From: Prevotella sp. S7-1-8
Lineage (GTDB): Bacteria > Bacteroidota > Bacteroidia > Bacteroidales > Bacteroidaceae
Reading direction: 5' to 3'
Assembly: GCF_000758925.1 (NCBI RefSeq)
Contig: NZ_JRNC01000021.1
Coordinates: 1 to 64,000 of the forward strand
Length of the DNA: 64,000 nucleotides
Numbering within the stretch: position 1 is the stretch's first letter; every line of letters begins with the position of its first letter. The translations under genes were made by a program, and so were the position numbers. A model generated the notes under the pieces. The model was not told the DNA's origin, did not search any database, and saw nothing but the letters and a program-made list of their open reading frames with translations. Positions 17,746 through 27,580 of this stretch are shown here, one piece after another.

Positions 17746-18411
17746 ATGTCTATCGAACTGCTCCTCTCCTTGCCTAAAAGTTTCTATGTCTCGTGGCGCC
17801 TCACATCATTTAAGGAGGCATTTAGACTTCCTGTTTTGGTGAGATTCAACACAAAACTAATCTCACTGAAAGGCCATGTGTCTATCCATTCGGCTCACAA
17901 GGGAACAACTCGGCTGATTATCGGCTTCAATTCCGTAGGCATCTATGACAAAAAATATTCCCGTGCCATACTCCAAATAGATGGGAATATCGCTCTCCAT
18001 GGCAAGGCCACTTTCGGCCAGGGTTCCCGCATCTGCGTCATGACAGACGCACTTCTTTCCTTGGGCAATGGGGTCAACAACACGGCTGAGGGCGCAATCG
18101 TCTGTCGAAAAAATATCAAGATTGGGCAAAATTGTCTCATATCGTGGGAAACTGTTATCATGGATTCAGATTGGCATGCCGTCAGAGATCTCGATAAAAA
18201 TATGACCATGGACGACACTCAAGATATAATGATCGGGAATAATTGTTGGCTCGGGATGCGCAGTGTGGTGCTTAAAGGAAGCCGAATAGCCCATGGAAGC
18301 ATCGTTGCAGCTCAATCAACCGTGACCCACGCATTCGACACGCCCAACGTTTTGTTGGCAGGCACGCCCGCAATTATCAAAAAAGAAAAAGTGACGCTTC
18401 ATAGACCATGA
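17746..18411 (+). CDS. Hexapeptide-repeat acetyltransferase
   Basis: The protein has 221 residues and starts at the base after the Wzz stop codon. The C-terminal half contains hexapeptide turns (NIKIGQNCLIS, IMIGNNCWLG, AHGSIVAAQS) and the LLAGTPA end of the left-handed beta-helix O-acetyltransferases. The likely acceptor-site His is in DSDWHAV. It probably acetylates the polymer subunit from acetyl-CoA in the cytoplasm. Confidence 0.85.
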   Translation: MSIELLLSLPKSFYVSWRLTSFKEAFRLPVLVRFNTKLISLKGHVSIHSAHKGTTRLIIGFNSVGIYDKKYSRAILQIDGNIALHGKATFGQGSRICVMTDALLSLGNGVNNTAEGAIVCRKNIKIGQNCLISWETVIMDSDWHAVRDLDKNMTMDDTQDIMIGNNCWLGMRSVVLKGSRIAHGSIVAAQSTVTHAFDTPNVLLAGTPAIIKKEKVTLHRP

Positions 18412-19556
18412 TATATTCAATACCCTACAGCCTATTGGTCATATTTTTAGGCATCCTCGCCATGTTGTTGCATCAAAGGCGTGATGATCAGGACTTCTGC
18501 TATAAGTTGAAAATTGTGGGGGTGAGTGTTTATTTTGTGTTTTTTGCTTTTCGTGGCTTTATATTTACCGACTGGCTCACTTATTACATAGAATTCGACA
18601 ATGTTAACATAGATCTGCTGCTCCACTATGAGTTGGGCAAGAGTCGAGAGCCCTTGTTTCTCATCTTAATGCTGATAACGAAAGGGATTATCAACGATTT
18701 CCACTTCTTTATTTTTATTTGCACGGCCATCAACACTTGGTTGCTAATTACATTTTTCCGAAAATATACCGACAATATTTTTATATGCCTCGTGCTATAT
18801 TTGGTATTTGAGGGTTTTGGTATTTCCATCAATCTAATGCGTAATTCTATTGCCATTTTCATTTTCCTCAACGCTATAGAACACCTCGAAAAACGCCAAC
18901 CTCTACAATATTTCGGAATGTGCCTGATGGCCGTTGGATTCCATTTCTCTGCATTTATCTATATTCCATTATATTTTTTTTTCCATCGCAAAATGAACAA
19001 ATGGGGGTATCTCACAATATTGGTACTGTGTAATGCCGTTTTTATCTTTCATATTCCTATATTCATGAGACTCATCTCCCTGTTCGGCATCGGCGGAGCA
19101 TTTCTTGAGAATAAAATCGACGTGTATTCCGAGATTGGAAATCGATTAGGATTCGGCATGGGATTTATCGAGCGTTTTATCACCGGCTTACTAGTGTTTC
19201 TCTATTATGACAAACTCAACAGCATACGTCCCACAAACAAGATATTCATCAATGGACTGATCACATATTTCATTTGTAGCTTCATGTTCAGCGAATTTAC
19301 AGAAATCAGCAAGCGATTGGCCATGCTCTTCGTGTTCTCCTATTGGATTATCTGGGGCGACCTCATTAAATGTTTTGCCATCAAAAACAACCGACGTCTG
19401 TTCATTGCCTATCTCTGCGTCTATTGCCTACTGAAGACAACCGTCACCATTAATCAACCAGTAGACCAATATGAGAACTTGCTGTTTGGCAAGACCAAGT
19501 CGTTTCAGGAAAGAAAGTATATATACGACCGAACCTTCGAAGAGCCAAAATATTGA
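18408..19556 (+). CDS. wzy: Polysaccharide polymerase, Wzy/EpsG type
   Basis: The protein has 382 residues with roughly ten hydrophobic helices and overlaps the preceding acetyltransferase gene by four bases. The pattern fits the EpsG-type O-antigen polymerases: the motif RNSIAIF in a central helix after the GISINLM stretch, and a long periplasmic loop after about residue 230. It would link flipped repeat units at the outer face of the inner membrane. Sequence conservation in the family is low, so the call rests on topology and on the neighbours. Confidence 0.8.
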   Translation: MIYSIPYSLLVIFLGILAMLLHQRRDDQDFCYKLKIVGVSVYFVFFAFRGFIFTDWLTYYIEFDNVNIDLLLHYELGKSREPLFLILMLITKGIINDFHFFIFICTAINTWLLITFFRKYTDNIFICLVLYLVFEGFGISINLMRNSIAIFIFLNAIEHLEKRQPLQYFGMCLMAVGFHFSAFIYIPLYFFFHRKMNKWGYLTILVLCNAVFIFHIPIFMRLISLFGIGGAFLENKIDVYSEIGNRLGFGMGFIERFITGLLVFLYYDKLNSIRPTNKIFINGLITYFICSFMFSEFTEISKRLAMLFVFSYWIIWGDLIKCFAIKNNRRLFIAYLCVYCLLKTTVTINQPVDQYENLLFGKTKSFQERKYIYDRTFEEPKY

Positions 19557-19576
19557 CCTCAACCAAGATTTACACC

Positions 19577-20671
19577 ATGAGAAAAATACTTTTCGTGACA
19601 TTTGCCAATCAAAGCGCCTATTCCGGTGGGGAACAATGTGCCAAAAGAAATTTGAAAGCCATTGAAGATATTTACGGGCAAGAGAATGTGACTGCCTATA
19701 TTATCCGTCCTGACAATGCTGAGCGAAAAATTCGCGACAAGCTCGTAAGAATGGCCGAAATCATGAAATGCTATATGGGCGGATTGCGAAAGTCGGCGCT
19801 CAACGATATTATCCATATAGTCAAAGAGCAACAGATCACAGATCTTTTCATAGACAGTTCGCAATTGGGTTATCTTGCCAAGAAGATCAAGCAGATAGCC
19901 CCAAAGACCAAGGTTTATGTCTTCTTCCAAAACATAGAATACGATTTTTTTTCCTCCACAACACTTCACAGCTACGACTACCTACATCTCTTTTGGATAC
20001 CCTTGTCTTTTCAAAATGAAAAATGGGCTTGCCGATGGGCTGACAAGGTGGTAGTGCTCAACCAGAAAGACTCCCATCGGTTAGAAAAGCTCTATCACAG
20101 GCAGGCCAATGCCATCATTCCCATTACAATGGTTGACGACTACGCACCCACCATGGAAGCAATGAAAGCACCCACTTCAAGACCGCTCAGTGCTGTTTTT
20201 GTAGGTAGCTATTTCACGGGGAATGTCAAAGGTCTCAAATGGTTTTGCCAAACAGTAGTGCCATGCGTCGATTTGCGCCTTACGATTGTGGGGGCAGGCA
20301 TGGACAAGTTGGCCAACGACATAGCGCCGTCAGACAAAATAAGTATTCATGGCACGGTTCGAGACCTCGCCCCATACTATGAAGAAGCCGATGTGGCCTT
20401 GATCCCTATCACTTCGGGAGGAGGCATGAAAGTGAAGACAGCTGAAGCCTTGAAATATGGCAAACATATCATCGGTACCCGGAATGCATTAGAAGGGTAT
20501 GAGGGCGACTGTGAAATCATCACCGAATGTAATACGGCAGATGAGTTTGTTCAAGCCATTGAGAAGTATCGCAATCCATGGAAATTTCAGCCTAAGGCGA
20601 GACAACTGTTTCTCGAAAAGTATGCCTACGAGGCATCTCTACTATTATTTCACCAACTCTTTCAATCATGA
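19577..20671 (+). CDS. Glycosyltransferase, GT4/GT1-like
   Basis: The protein has 364 residues from the ATG at 19577. A TTG at 19553 overlapping the polymerase gene is a less likely start. The GT-B fold is indicated by AVFVGSYFTGN near 212 (start of the C-terminal domain), ISIHGTVRDLAPYYEEADVA and the donor-binding region GGGMKVKTAEALKYG, which replaces the more usual EGFG motif. It transfers a sugar to the lipid-linked intermediate. It overlaps the next gene by four bases. Confidence 0.85.
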   Translation: MRKILFVTFANQSAYSGGEQCAKRNLKAIEDIYGQENVTAYIIRPDNAERKIRDKLVRMAEIMKCYMGGLRKSALNDIIHIVKEQQITDLFIDSSQLGYLAKKIKQIAPKTKVYVFFQNIEYDFFSSTTLHSYDYLHLFWIPLSFQNEKWACRWADKVVVLNQKDSHRLEKLYHRQANAIIPITMVDDYAPTMEAMKAPTSRPLSAVFVGSYFTGNVKGLKWFCQTVVPCVDLRLTIVGAGMDKLANDIAPSDKISIHGTVRDLAPYYEEADVALIPITSGGGMKVKTAEALKYGKHIIGTRNALEGYEGDCEIITECNTADEFVQAIEKYRNPWKFQPKARQLFLEKYAYEASLLLFHQLFQS

Positions 20672-21801
20672 ATGTACTTATCGATGGCCGGCCATTGGTC
20701 ACCAGCAGTGCCGGCATTACGTTTTTTCTAATAAACAGTCTTCAAGCCTGGGCAGCGTCAAGCCCCGAAAATCTTTTTTATGTGGCTATTCCGAAGCCAC
20801 TTAACAAGACGGTAGATACCACCGGCTGGCCCAACAATATCCATATCATAGAGAACCGATCCCCATTCCTTCGTCGACTCCCCAATCTGGTTTGGCTCAA
20901 CCTGATTATGCCATGGTTAGTGCGCAGACTGCATGCTGACCTTTATTTTTCACCCCTACCCTGCATTCCTTTCTTGCTGCCCCAACATCTATTTCGGCTC
21001 ATTGTGGTGCACGATGTGGTCAATATTGAATATCAATCGACCATGCAGTGGACCAATATAATATCTAACGCACTGTTCTTCTCACGTTCGATACGCAAGG
21101 CTGACCTCATCTGGACCAACTCGCTTTATACCCGTTCAAAGGTGCAACAGTATTTTCCCAAACGGCGATGCCAACAGATTTTCACCGGATGCTCCGTCAA
21201 CCGTACATTATTTCGTCGTCTCTCGCTCACCGAAGAAGACCGAGCCGCTGTCAAGAGTAAATACCGGATCAACGACCGTTTTATACTCTTCGTAGGCTCA
21301 TTAGAGCCTCGCAAAAATCTTGGCTATCTATTGGGGCTTATGCCCGACATCTACGAGACCACCAAAGTGCAATTGGTTGTAGTGGGCGGCATGAGCTGGA
21401 AAAGCTCTGCCTTAAAAGACATTATCCAACAGGATGGATTTCCTCGCGAGAGCGTTGTATTCTGCAATTTTGTGCCTAACGACGATCTCGTCAAGCTTTA
21501 CAACATGGCTGACAGTTTCGTATCGACCTCGTTGAACGAGGGGTTCGGCATGCCCCAATTGGAAGCCCTGTCGTGCGGCTGTCCCGTCATCACCTCACGA
21601 AACTCGGCCATGGCCGAGATAACAGAAGGAAAAAGCGGAGCTGTGGCTATCGAAGGCTACGATAGAAAACAATGGATCAGTGTAATCAGAAAGGTAATAG
21701 ACCAACGACCCACTCCGAAAGATGACGAAATAAGCTCATACGACTGGACTTCGATCATCGCCAAACTGAAAGAGCGCCTGCCGTTCCACCGTAAACATTA
21801 A
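20668..21801 (+). CDS. Glycosyltransferase family 4
   Basis: The protein has 377 residues. The N-terminal domain starts with a Rossmann-like strand and a Gly/Ser loop (DGRPLVTSSAGI). The C-terminal GT-B domain has LFVGSLEPRKNLGYL and the nucleotide-sugar motif SLNEGFGMPQLEALSCG, with the conserved E-x7-E pair. It is probably a mannosyl- or similar hexosyltransferase of the repeat unit; donor and linkage cannot be read from the sequence. The start overlaps the stop of the previous gene. Confidence 0.9.
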   Translation: MNVLIDGRPLVTSSAGITFFLINSLQAWAASSPENLFYVAIPKPLNKTVDTTGWPNNIHIIENRSPFLRRLPNLVWLNLIMPWLVRRLHADLYFSPLPCIPFLLPQHLFRLIVVHDVVNIEYQSTMQWTNIISNALFFSRSIRKADLIWTNSLYTRSKVQQYFPKRRCQQIFTGCSVNRTLFRRLSLTEEDRAAVKSKYRINDRFILFVGSLEPRKNLGYLLGLMPDIYETTKVQLVVVGGMSWKSSALKDIIQQDGFPRESVVFCNFVPNDDLVKLYNMADSFVSTSLNEGFGMPQLEALSCGCPVITSRNSAMAEITEGKSGAVAIEGYDRKQWISVIRKVIDQRPTPKDDEISSYDWTSIIAKLKERLPFHRKH

Positions 21802-21812
21802 AAACAACCAAT

Positions 21813-22874
21813 ATGAAAATAGCGATAGATTGCCGCCTGATCGGCTCCAGTGGCATCGGGACTTTCATCGAAAACGTTGTGAACTACATGGTAAAATATG
21901 CGGATCATTCGTATGTCCTCATTGGGAATCCAGACTATTTAGCAACTTATCGATACCATTCGCATTGTCAAATCATAACCTGTACCTATCGTAGTTTTTC
22001 CCTCAAAGAACTATTATTTTTTCCAGTCGGGATCATTAACCAATGTGACGCATTCTACACGCCAAACTTCAATGTTCCCTTAGGTATCCATGTGCCTATC
22101 TACTCCACCATCCACGACATTGTAATGCTCGATACCGAACATTTCAACAACCGACTGAAACGCTTCATTACAAAGTTGTATCTACGTCATGCTCTCTACA
22201 TCTCAAATACTGTATTCACTGTCTCTAAGTTTTCGCAAGAGCGCATCCGGTCCACTTTCAAAACTAACACTTCCATAAAGGTGGTGCCTAACGGAATTTC
22301 CAACGAACTTAGAACCTATGCAAATAACCACTTGGAAACTACATGGCGCAAGGGCATTGTTTTTCTCGGCAACCTGAAGAAACATAAGGGTTTAAGTACA
22401 CTCATTCAAGCTTTCGACCTCTTGGTCCGCAACGGCCTTGCCAAACAGCTCACGGTTATAGGACGATTTGACTTTCGAACCAAAGACAAAGATATTATAA
22501 AAGTGCTTAAAACCCATCACGAACACATTCGTTTTGTCTCCAATGCCAGCAATTCCGACGTTTTCCACATGGTTTCTGAGGCTGAGCTACTTGTTTCACC
22601 CTCGCTTTACGAAGGCTTCGGAATTCCTCCACTCGAAGCAATGTATCTTGGCACTCCTGTCATCATCTCCAACATACCAGCATACCAAGAAATCTATCGA
22701 GACCTACCTGTCACCTTTTTTAAGGCAGGAGACGCTAAGGACTTGTTTGAGAAAATACGAGATCACAGTCCCCACGCACTTCACATTAGGGGAAAAATAG
22801 ACAAACTCTACAACTATCAAATGGCGGCAAAGCGTATAATAGACGTCATCTATGAGCAACGGCATCCACAATAA
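21813..22874 (+). CDS. Glycosyltransferase family 4
   Basis: The protein has 353 residues and starts 11 bases after the preceding glycosyltransferase. It starts with IDCRLIGSSGIGTF, a loop like that of the gene before it. The C-terminal domain shows VFLGNLKKHKGLSTL and the E-x7-E motif in SPSLYEGFGIPPLEAM. The two adjacent GT4 genes look like distant paralogues. This is the last gene of the forward run; the next gene converges on it with a 29-base gap. Confidence 0.9.
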   Translation: MKIAIDCRLIGSSGIGTFIENVVNYMVKYADHSYVLIGNPDYLATYRYHSHCQIITCTYRSFSLKELLFFPVGIINQCDAFYTPNFNVPLGIHVPIYSTIHDIVMLDTEHFNNRLKRFITKLYLRHALYISNTVFTVSKFSQERIRSTFKTNTSIKVVPNGISNELRTYANNHLETTWRKGIVFLGNLKKHKGLSTLIQAFDLLVRNGLAKQLTVIGRFDFRTKDKDIIKVLKTHHEHIRFVSNASNSDVFHMVSEAELLVSPSLYEGFGIPPLEAMYLGTPVIISNIPAYQEIYRDLPVTFFKAGDAKDLFEKIRDHSPHALHIRGKIDKLYNYQMAAKRIIDVIYEQRHPQ

Positions 22875-22903
22875 AACGTAAAAATCAAAACAACAGAAAC
22901 TTT

Positions 22904-24019
22904 CTAAAACAACGACTGATAAATTTTGCGGCATCCATCAATCATCTCGTCAAATTGAAATATCTCTTTATAACGACGCGACGCACCCTGCGATAACCGC
23001 TTTCGGAGGCTCTCGTTTTCCATTATTGATATCAAAGCTTCGGCCAAGGCATGACTGTCCGCGACTGGCACATTCAAGCCCGAAACACCATGCGCATTGA
23101 CCCACGACACACCTGACCCAGGAATGTTAGTGGCGACAATAGGCTTACCACACGACATAGCTTCCAATTGAACAATAGCAAATGCTTCAGTTCTCAAAAT
23201 AGAACTCAAACAAAACAGGTCGCATGCCTGGAAATAGTTAGGCAGGTCTTCGTCTGGCACACGTCCAAGAAGCTTTACCCTATCACTGAGTCCATAGATA
23301 TCAATACGATCTTGAAGTTTCTCCCGTAACTCGCCACCACCGCCAATAAGCACTACATAGTCATCGGAAAGCTCGCGAGCCGCTTCGACAAGGTACTCAA
23401 AACCTTTATAGCGCACCAGCCGACCTAACGAAAACACAATGTGCTTTCCCGGATACTGGGCTCGAATCCGTGCTACTCTCTCATCATTCCAAACCACAGG
23501 ATGAGTACCGATGGGCAAATAAGTACATTTTTTTTGAACAGCCTGTAGATGTGGAGATTGCTGAACATAGACAGGAGTGGTACCCACTACAACCGCTGCA
23601 CGTCTGAGCAGCCAATTTTGCAGGGGCATATAAAGCCGTAGGAGAGACCTCTGGGATAGAATATCACTGTGCCAATGAACCACCACCTTGCCTTTATAGC
23701 CCGACAATAGCAATGCTAACGCAGCCATTGGATCGGGATGATGTACATGGATGATATCGTAATTGCGACAAATACGTCTCAACTCAATTATCATCTGTAT
23801 AGAAATCATCGTGGAATATTTTTTTAGCAAAGATTTCTCACAAATAATATGAGCATTCGAAGCAACTTCTACAACTCGTCGCGACGCTCCGACCACTGCA
23901 TGACAACATAGCATGTCACAGATTAAGCCTTGGTCGGATAGTCCTTGCAGCAAGTCAACCATCACTCTCTCAACACCACCAGAAACTGGATAGAATTTGC
24001 CTAACTGAAGTATTCTCAT
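22904..24019 (-). CDS. Glycosyltransferase family 4, opposite strand
   Basis: The protein has 371 residues from the ATG at 24019; an upstream ATG at 24025 lacks room for a ribosome binding site, whereas AAAAGAA lies well placed for 24019. The start (LQLGKFYPVSGGVERVM) is the classic GT4 acceptor-side glycine loop. The C-terminal domain has VFSLGRLVRYKGFEYL, and SSILRTEAFAIVQLEAMSCG replaces the common EGFG form. Although inside the exopolysaccharide cluster, it is transcribed alone and backwards from its own promoter at 24036-24067. Confidence 0.9.
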   Translation of the reverse strand: MRILQLGKFYPVSGGVERVMVDLLQGLSDQGLICDMLCCHAVVGASRRVVEVASNAHIICEKSLLKKYSTMISIQMIIELRRICRNYDIIHVHHPDPMAALALLLSGYKGKVVVHWHSDILSQRSLLRLYMPLQNWLLRRAAVVVGTTPVYVQQSPHLQAVQKKCTYLPIGTHPVVWNDERVARIRAQYPGKHIVFSLGRLVRYKGFEYLVEAARELSDDYVVLIGGGGELREKLQDRIDIYGLSDRVKLLGRVPDEDLPNYFQACDLFCLSSILRTEAFAIVQLEAMSCGKPIVATNIPGSGVSWVNAHGVSGLNVPVADSHALAEALISIMENESLRKRLSQGASRRYKEIFQFDEMIDGCRKIYQSLF

Positions 24020-24035
24020 TAACATTTCTTTTATG

Positions 24036-24067
24036 CAAAGGTATTAAATTAATTATAATACTTCAAA
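24036..24067 (-). promoter_or_regulatory. Promoter with both boxes (TTTG, 20-base spacer, TACCTTTG)
   Basis: On the minus strand TTTG at 24067-24064 and TACCTTTG at 24043-24036 are 20 bases apart, the best full match to the Bacteroidetes consensus that I found here. It drives the reverse glycosyltransferase. Confidence 0.75.
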
Positions 24068-24654
24068 AGAAAAATGTATAATAATATTGATAATTGCTTA
24101 TTTGCTACTTAAAAATTTTACTCTGAATGAAAATTCCACGTCAAAAAGTGACAAATCCTATCTCATTCATAGTATTGGCAACCACTCTCGTCATCTTGCC
24201 GCTACCACTGATGTCAGATCCGTAAATCAAACTCATTCAGGCGTACCCTTTGGCCAATATATCGCATGAAACCTCTTTGTTTAATTGATTTGCCAGATCA
24301 ACAGAAATGGCAATGGGCCAAGCGGCCTCTTTTCAGTTTATACAACTTCCTCCCAAATTCCTTGAAGAAATAATATCAAGACAAAAAAATCCGCAAAGAG
24401 CGGCGCGACTCTGCTAAAACGTCATAAAGAACTGGAACAAAAATTAAACAGACATTGCTAAATCTCAAAACACAAGACAACACTATTACTAACCTATATC
24501 TACAAAAAAATAGAAAACAAGACAAAATCAGCCATAAAATACAAATAAAAATGAACAGCGATACAATAAAAATGAGCCGTTTGCGTTTTAATACAACAAG
24601 ATACACTATAACGACAGGAAACTTTAACAGAAATTATATCTAAGACTTAATCCA
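24068..24654. other. AT-rich gene-free region inside the exopolysaccharide cluster
   Basis: About 590 bases without a supportable gene. The two short forward frames (about 60 codons each) lack motifs and a ribosome binding site. It may carry the promoter of the sugar transferase gene, though no clear TAnnTTTG stands out. Confidence 0.5.
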
Positions 24655-25320
24655 ATGTTCGACAATATCTTTTCAAGTACTGTATACAACGACGACACTG
24701 CCAACAAACGGTACATTCCCGATGGGATGAATGAATTTGAGCGTAATGTTAAGCGCGTCTTTGATTTTCTTGCAGCCATTGTCTGTATAATTATTTTCTC
24801 TCCTGTATTTCTTATTTGTTATTTTCTTGTCAAGCGAGAGGATGGTGGGCAAGCCATTTTTCGGCAGGAACGCGTTGGGCGTTTTGGACGACCTTTCACC
24901 ATCTACAAGTTTCGCAGCATGCGGACAGATGCCGAGAAACACGGACCGCAACTGTACGGGCACGACAAAGACGACAGAATGACCAAGATTGGGCATTTTC
25001 TCCGCAACCACCATCTCGACGAGTTGCCCCAGCTATGGAATGTCGTTAAAGGCGACATGGCTTTCATCGGTCCGCGGCCAGAGCGAAAATATTATATAGA
25101 CCAGATTGTCGAGCGTGACCCAAGGTATGTTTACCTTTACCAAATCCGCCCGGGTGTCACGTCTTACGCCACCCTGTACAATGGCTATACCGACACCATG
25201 GAAAAGATGCTCAAGCGCTTAGAGCTCGATCTTTATTATTTGGAGCATCGATCATGGTGGTTCGACTTGAAAATATTGGTGAAGACATTCTTCAATATCG
25301 TATTTGGAAAAAAATTCTGA
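24655..25320 (+). CDS. Initiating sugar transferase (polyprenol-phosphate glycosyl-1-phosphate transferase)
   Basis: This enzyme starts repeat-unit synthesis by moving a sugar-1-phosphate from a nucleotide sugar to undecaprenyl phosphate. The protein has 221 residues with a single N-terminal hydrophobic helix (about 37-60), the short monotopic form of the WbaP/WcaJ/PglC family. Motifs seen are KRVFDF, REDGGQAIFRQERVG, FTIYKFRSMR, LDELPQLWNV and the catalytic region GPRPERKYY. A second ATG at 24727 (MNEFERN) is also possible as the start. Confidence 0.93.
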   Translation: MFDNIFSSTVYNDDTANKRYIPDGMNEFERNVKRVFDFLAAIVCIIIFSPVFLICYFLVKREDGGQAIFRQERVGRFGRPFTIYKFRSMRTDAEKHGPQLYGHDKDDRMTKIGHFLRNHHLDELPQLWNVVKGDMAFIGPRPERKYYIDQIVERDPRYVYLYQIRPGVTSYATLYNGYTDTMEKMLKRLELDLYYLEHRSWWFDLKILVKTFFNIVFGKKF

Positions 25321-25346
25321 GATTTCGTCATCATCAGGTTTTCAAC

Positions 25347-25784
25347 CTAATATTTTCTGAACGTCAGCCTTAGCGTCTCGCTTCTTAGGATCATCCTTTG
25401 GCTGGTGAGTTGCTCCACCACGAACAATTCCTCCAGCTTGCTCATGCCGTAAGGTCTCAACCGGTCCACGTTGGTCACGGGCACGTCACCGGCCTCGCGA
25501 TCGTTTATCCTCGCGTCATAAATTTTCAATTTGTTGTCGTTCAGCGAGAACCTGAAGATGTATCGCTTACCGTTCGCGGTGGCGTTCATCTGCAGCATTT
25601 TGCCTTGCACGGCATAATACACGCGGTTCGCCGTCGTCTCAAGGATGCCTCCCGTGGCCAAGGTGTCCATGCGGGTCATTTGCCACAAGCCGTCCAGCTT
25701 GCCGTTTCTTGATGTGTCGACCCATTCACCACAAGCGGTCAGCCCCGCCAATATCAATGCGAACGCAAAAAACAATTTCTTCAT
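25347..25784 (-). CDS. Small lipocalin-like lipoprotein
   Basis: The protein has 145 residues with a signal peptide ending LTACGEW (Cys at 18), so it should be a lipoprotein. The mature part starts with a LDGLWQMTRMD segment, which resembles the first strand of the lipocalin-like domains seen in Bacteroidetes, and continues with beta strands. The start overlaps the Wzi stop by four bases, so it is coupled to it and probably works at the outer membrane with it. No binding residues can be named. Confidence 0.75.
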   Translation of the reverse strand: MKKLFFAFALILAGLTACGEWVDTSRNGKLDGLWQMTRMDTLATGGILETTANRVYYAVQGKMLQMNATANGKRYIFRFSLNDNKLKIYDARINDREAGDVPVTNVDRLRPYGMSKLEELFVVEQLTSQRMILRSETLRLTFRKY

Positions 25785-27355
25785 AAGTTGAACACCCCCG
25801 ATTTTGCAACCGTAAATTGAAAGCCAAAATTATTTCCTATCAGCGTGCCAAAGTCCAAGCCACAGGCCGCTTTCATCTGCCAACGTCTTGGAAAACAGTA
25901 TGTGGCCTCCACCATGAGGCTCGTGTCGCGCCTCTTGTCAGCGTAAGGCATGTCGTAAGTGCCCCACCCCGTCTGGCAGGTTATCATAGCCCGATAGCTT
26001 ACGCGCTCCGTGGGCTGGCCATCAAAGGCGAGATGCCACGCCACGAAGCGGTTGTTCTTGAACTCTATTCTGCCATCATCGTTATATATAGGCGATGTGT
26101 ACAGTGGGTTGCCCATGGCCTGGCCCCAATGCTGCCACCCCGCGAAGATATAGTGATTGTAAAAATTGTCCCTTCCGCCCAAATGGTCGGACAGCCCCTT
26201 CGAGTGGTCGTGGTAGATGGGGCCGCTCTGGTATTTTGTGCAGATATATTCCAGCACGATGTCGCGCAGCCAACCGCCCAACTTCAAATTTAGCTCGGCG
26301 CCCACCATCACGTCTTTCAGGTCGTACATGAAAAAGTGGTTGCGCTTCCTCACGTTCCATTCCTTTCCCGCGCCATATCCGTCATAATCGAGGAGGAACA
26401 TGGACGAGTGGTCCTCGAAGAACTTGTCCGCGTACACGCCCAAACGCCATGTGTCCGCGTCGTAGTTCACGCGCGCCACCCAGCTGCCCACCACGTCTCC
26501 CTCCGCGTTTTCATACACGGTGCCTTTCTCCAGCACGTCTTCCCCGCCGGGGACAAAGGCTTTCAAAAAACTTCTCAACCCGGTGCCGTTACGTATCGTC
26601 ACCAAATGGCCTTTTTCGTCCATGCGGCAACTCTTGCCGCCAAACAGCGTGGCCATCTCCAAGCCCATCTCCACCGACAAGGGCAACGACCTGTCCTCCT
26701 CGCTGCCTATCTTCAGGTAGCCGGCCTTGCTGTGGAAGAGCGCGTCCGCCGTGTACTTCGATTTTCCACCCGTGAAGCGTCGCTGCCAGCCATCGTCGGT
26801 CATCTTGCCGTACGCTATGTGCCCTTTCAGGTGCAGCCACCTGCCCAGCGCGGGTATCGTCCAATACTCGGGCAGGGCCAACCGCACCTGCGGCACCGGG
26901 CGGGCGTTCACTCCCAGCGTTTGCGACCCCGCGCTCAGCCGGTTGTTTTTCAGCTCCATGGCATACTCCTTGGCGCCCACGGTCAGCGTTCCGCGCAGCC
27001 ATCGGCCCTCCACGAATACTTGCTGCGCCACCACGCCGGCGGCATGGTTAAGGGCCAAAGCCATGTCCACGCCATATCCACCCCCCCATCTCCGGGCAGA
27101 GTCGGCGCTCAGGGGCCGCGCCACTTGGCATCGCCAATAGCCGTTCACGGCGTCTATCGATGACAGTCCATGCTTGTTGGCGTTGAGCCACAATGGCGTG
27201 CGCCCGTCAGACACAGACGCTTGCGCCTCCACCTTGTAATGGATATTCTTGCCCAAACACAATTTTTCACGCTCGGCGCCATATTGTCGGGCATGTTGAG
27301 CCGCCACGTTTTGGGTCGCCAATGTCATGGCGAGAAGTATAGGCAAACGGTTCAT
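25781..27355 (-). CDS. wzi: Capsule assembly protein, Wzi family
   Basis: The protein has 524 residues with a signal peptide ending VAAQ. The sequence is rich in aromatic, alternating strands and matches the Wzi family used in Bacteroidetes for attachment of capsule to the outer membrane (WLNANKHGL near residue 56, and YGKMTDDGW and WHLAFDGQP blocks). It lies downstream of the exopolysaccharide genes but on the other strand, with a promoter at 27439-27446, and shares a transcript with the small lipoprotein that follows. Confidence 0.88.
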   Translation of the reverse strand: MNRLPILLAMTLATQNVAAQHARQYGAEREKLCLGKNIHYKVEAQASVSDGRTPLWLNANKHGLSSIDAVNGYWRCQVARPLSADSARRWGGGYGVDMALALNHAAGVVAQQVFVEGRWLRGTLTVGAKEYAMELKNNRLSAGSQTLGVNARPVPQVRLALPEYWTIPALGRWLHLKGHIAYGKMTDDGWQRRFTGGKSKYTADALFHSKAGYLKIGSEEDRSLPLSVEMGLEMATLFGGKSCRMDEKGHLVTIRNGTGLRSFLKAFVPGGEDVLEKGTVYENAEGDVVGSWVARVNYDADTWRLGVYADKFFEDHSSMFLLDYDGYGAGKEWNVRKRNHFFMYDLKDVMVGAELNLKLGGWLRDIVLEYICTKYQSGPIYHDHSKGLSDHLGGRDNFYNHYIFAGWQHWGQAMGNPLYTSPIYNDDGRIEFKNNRFVAWHLAFDGQPTERVSYRAMITCQTGWGTYDMPYADKRRDTSLMVEATYCFPRRWQMKAACGLDFGTLIGNNFGFQFTVAKSGVFNL

Positions 27356-27438
27356 TCTTCAATGTTATAAATCCAACGATTGTTTTACATAGCGCCACGT
27401 GGCGTCCGTGCCACATAGCCTGACGTAACCTTACATTG

Positions 27439-27446
27439 CAAAGATA
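27439..27446 (-). promoter_or_regulatory. Promoter -7 box of wzi (TATCTTTG)
   Basis: An exact TAnnTTTG on the minus strand, giving a leader of about 80 bases before the wzi ATG. It sits back-to-back with the promoter at 27490-27521. Confidence 0.6.
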
Positions 27447-27489
27447 ACGCTTTTTTAGGGATTTTCCCCCACCCGCATAGGGAAAAACC

Positions 27490-27521
27490 TTTCGCGCCCT
27501 GTCACGATATGGCTATCTTTG
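27490..27521 (+). promoter_or_regulatory. Promoter of the RSFG-rich protein gene
   Basis: TTTC at 27490-27493 and TATCTTTG at 27514-27521 have the expected 20-base spacing. Because the box covers an in-frame ATG at 27509, the true start must be the later ATG at 27581. Confidence 0.65.
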
Positions 27522-27580
27522 CAATATATAAGCAGGGAGACACGCTCCTTGAAGCTGTTGAACCACAAAACATCAAGGAT

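Noticed and set aside
24087-24269. Short forward frame between the reverse glycosyltransferase and the sugar transferase
   Set aside because: No motif, no ribosome binding site and unusual composition.
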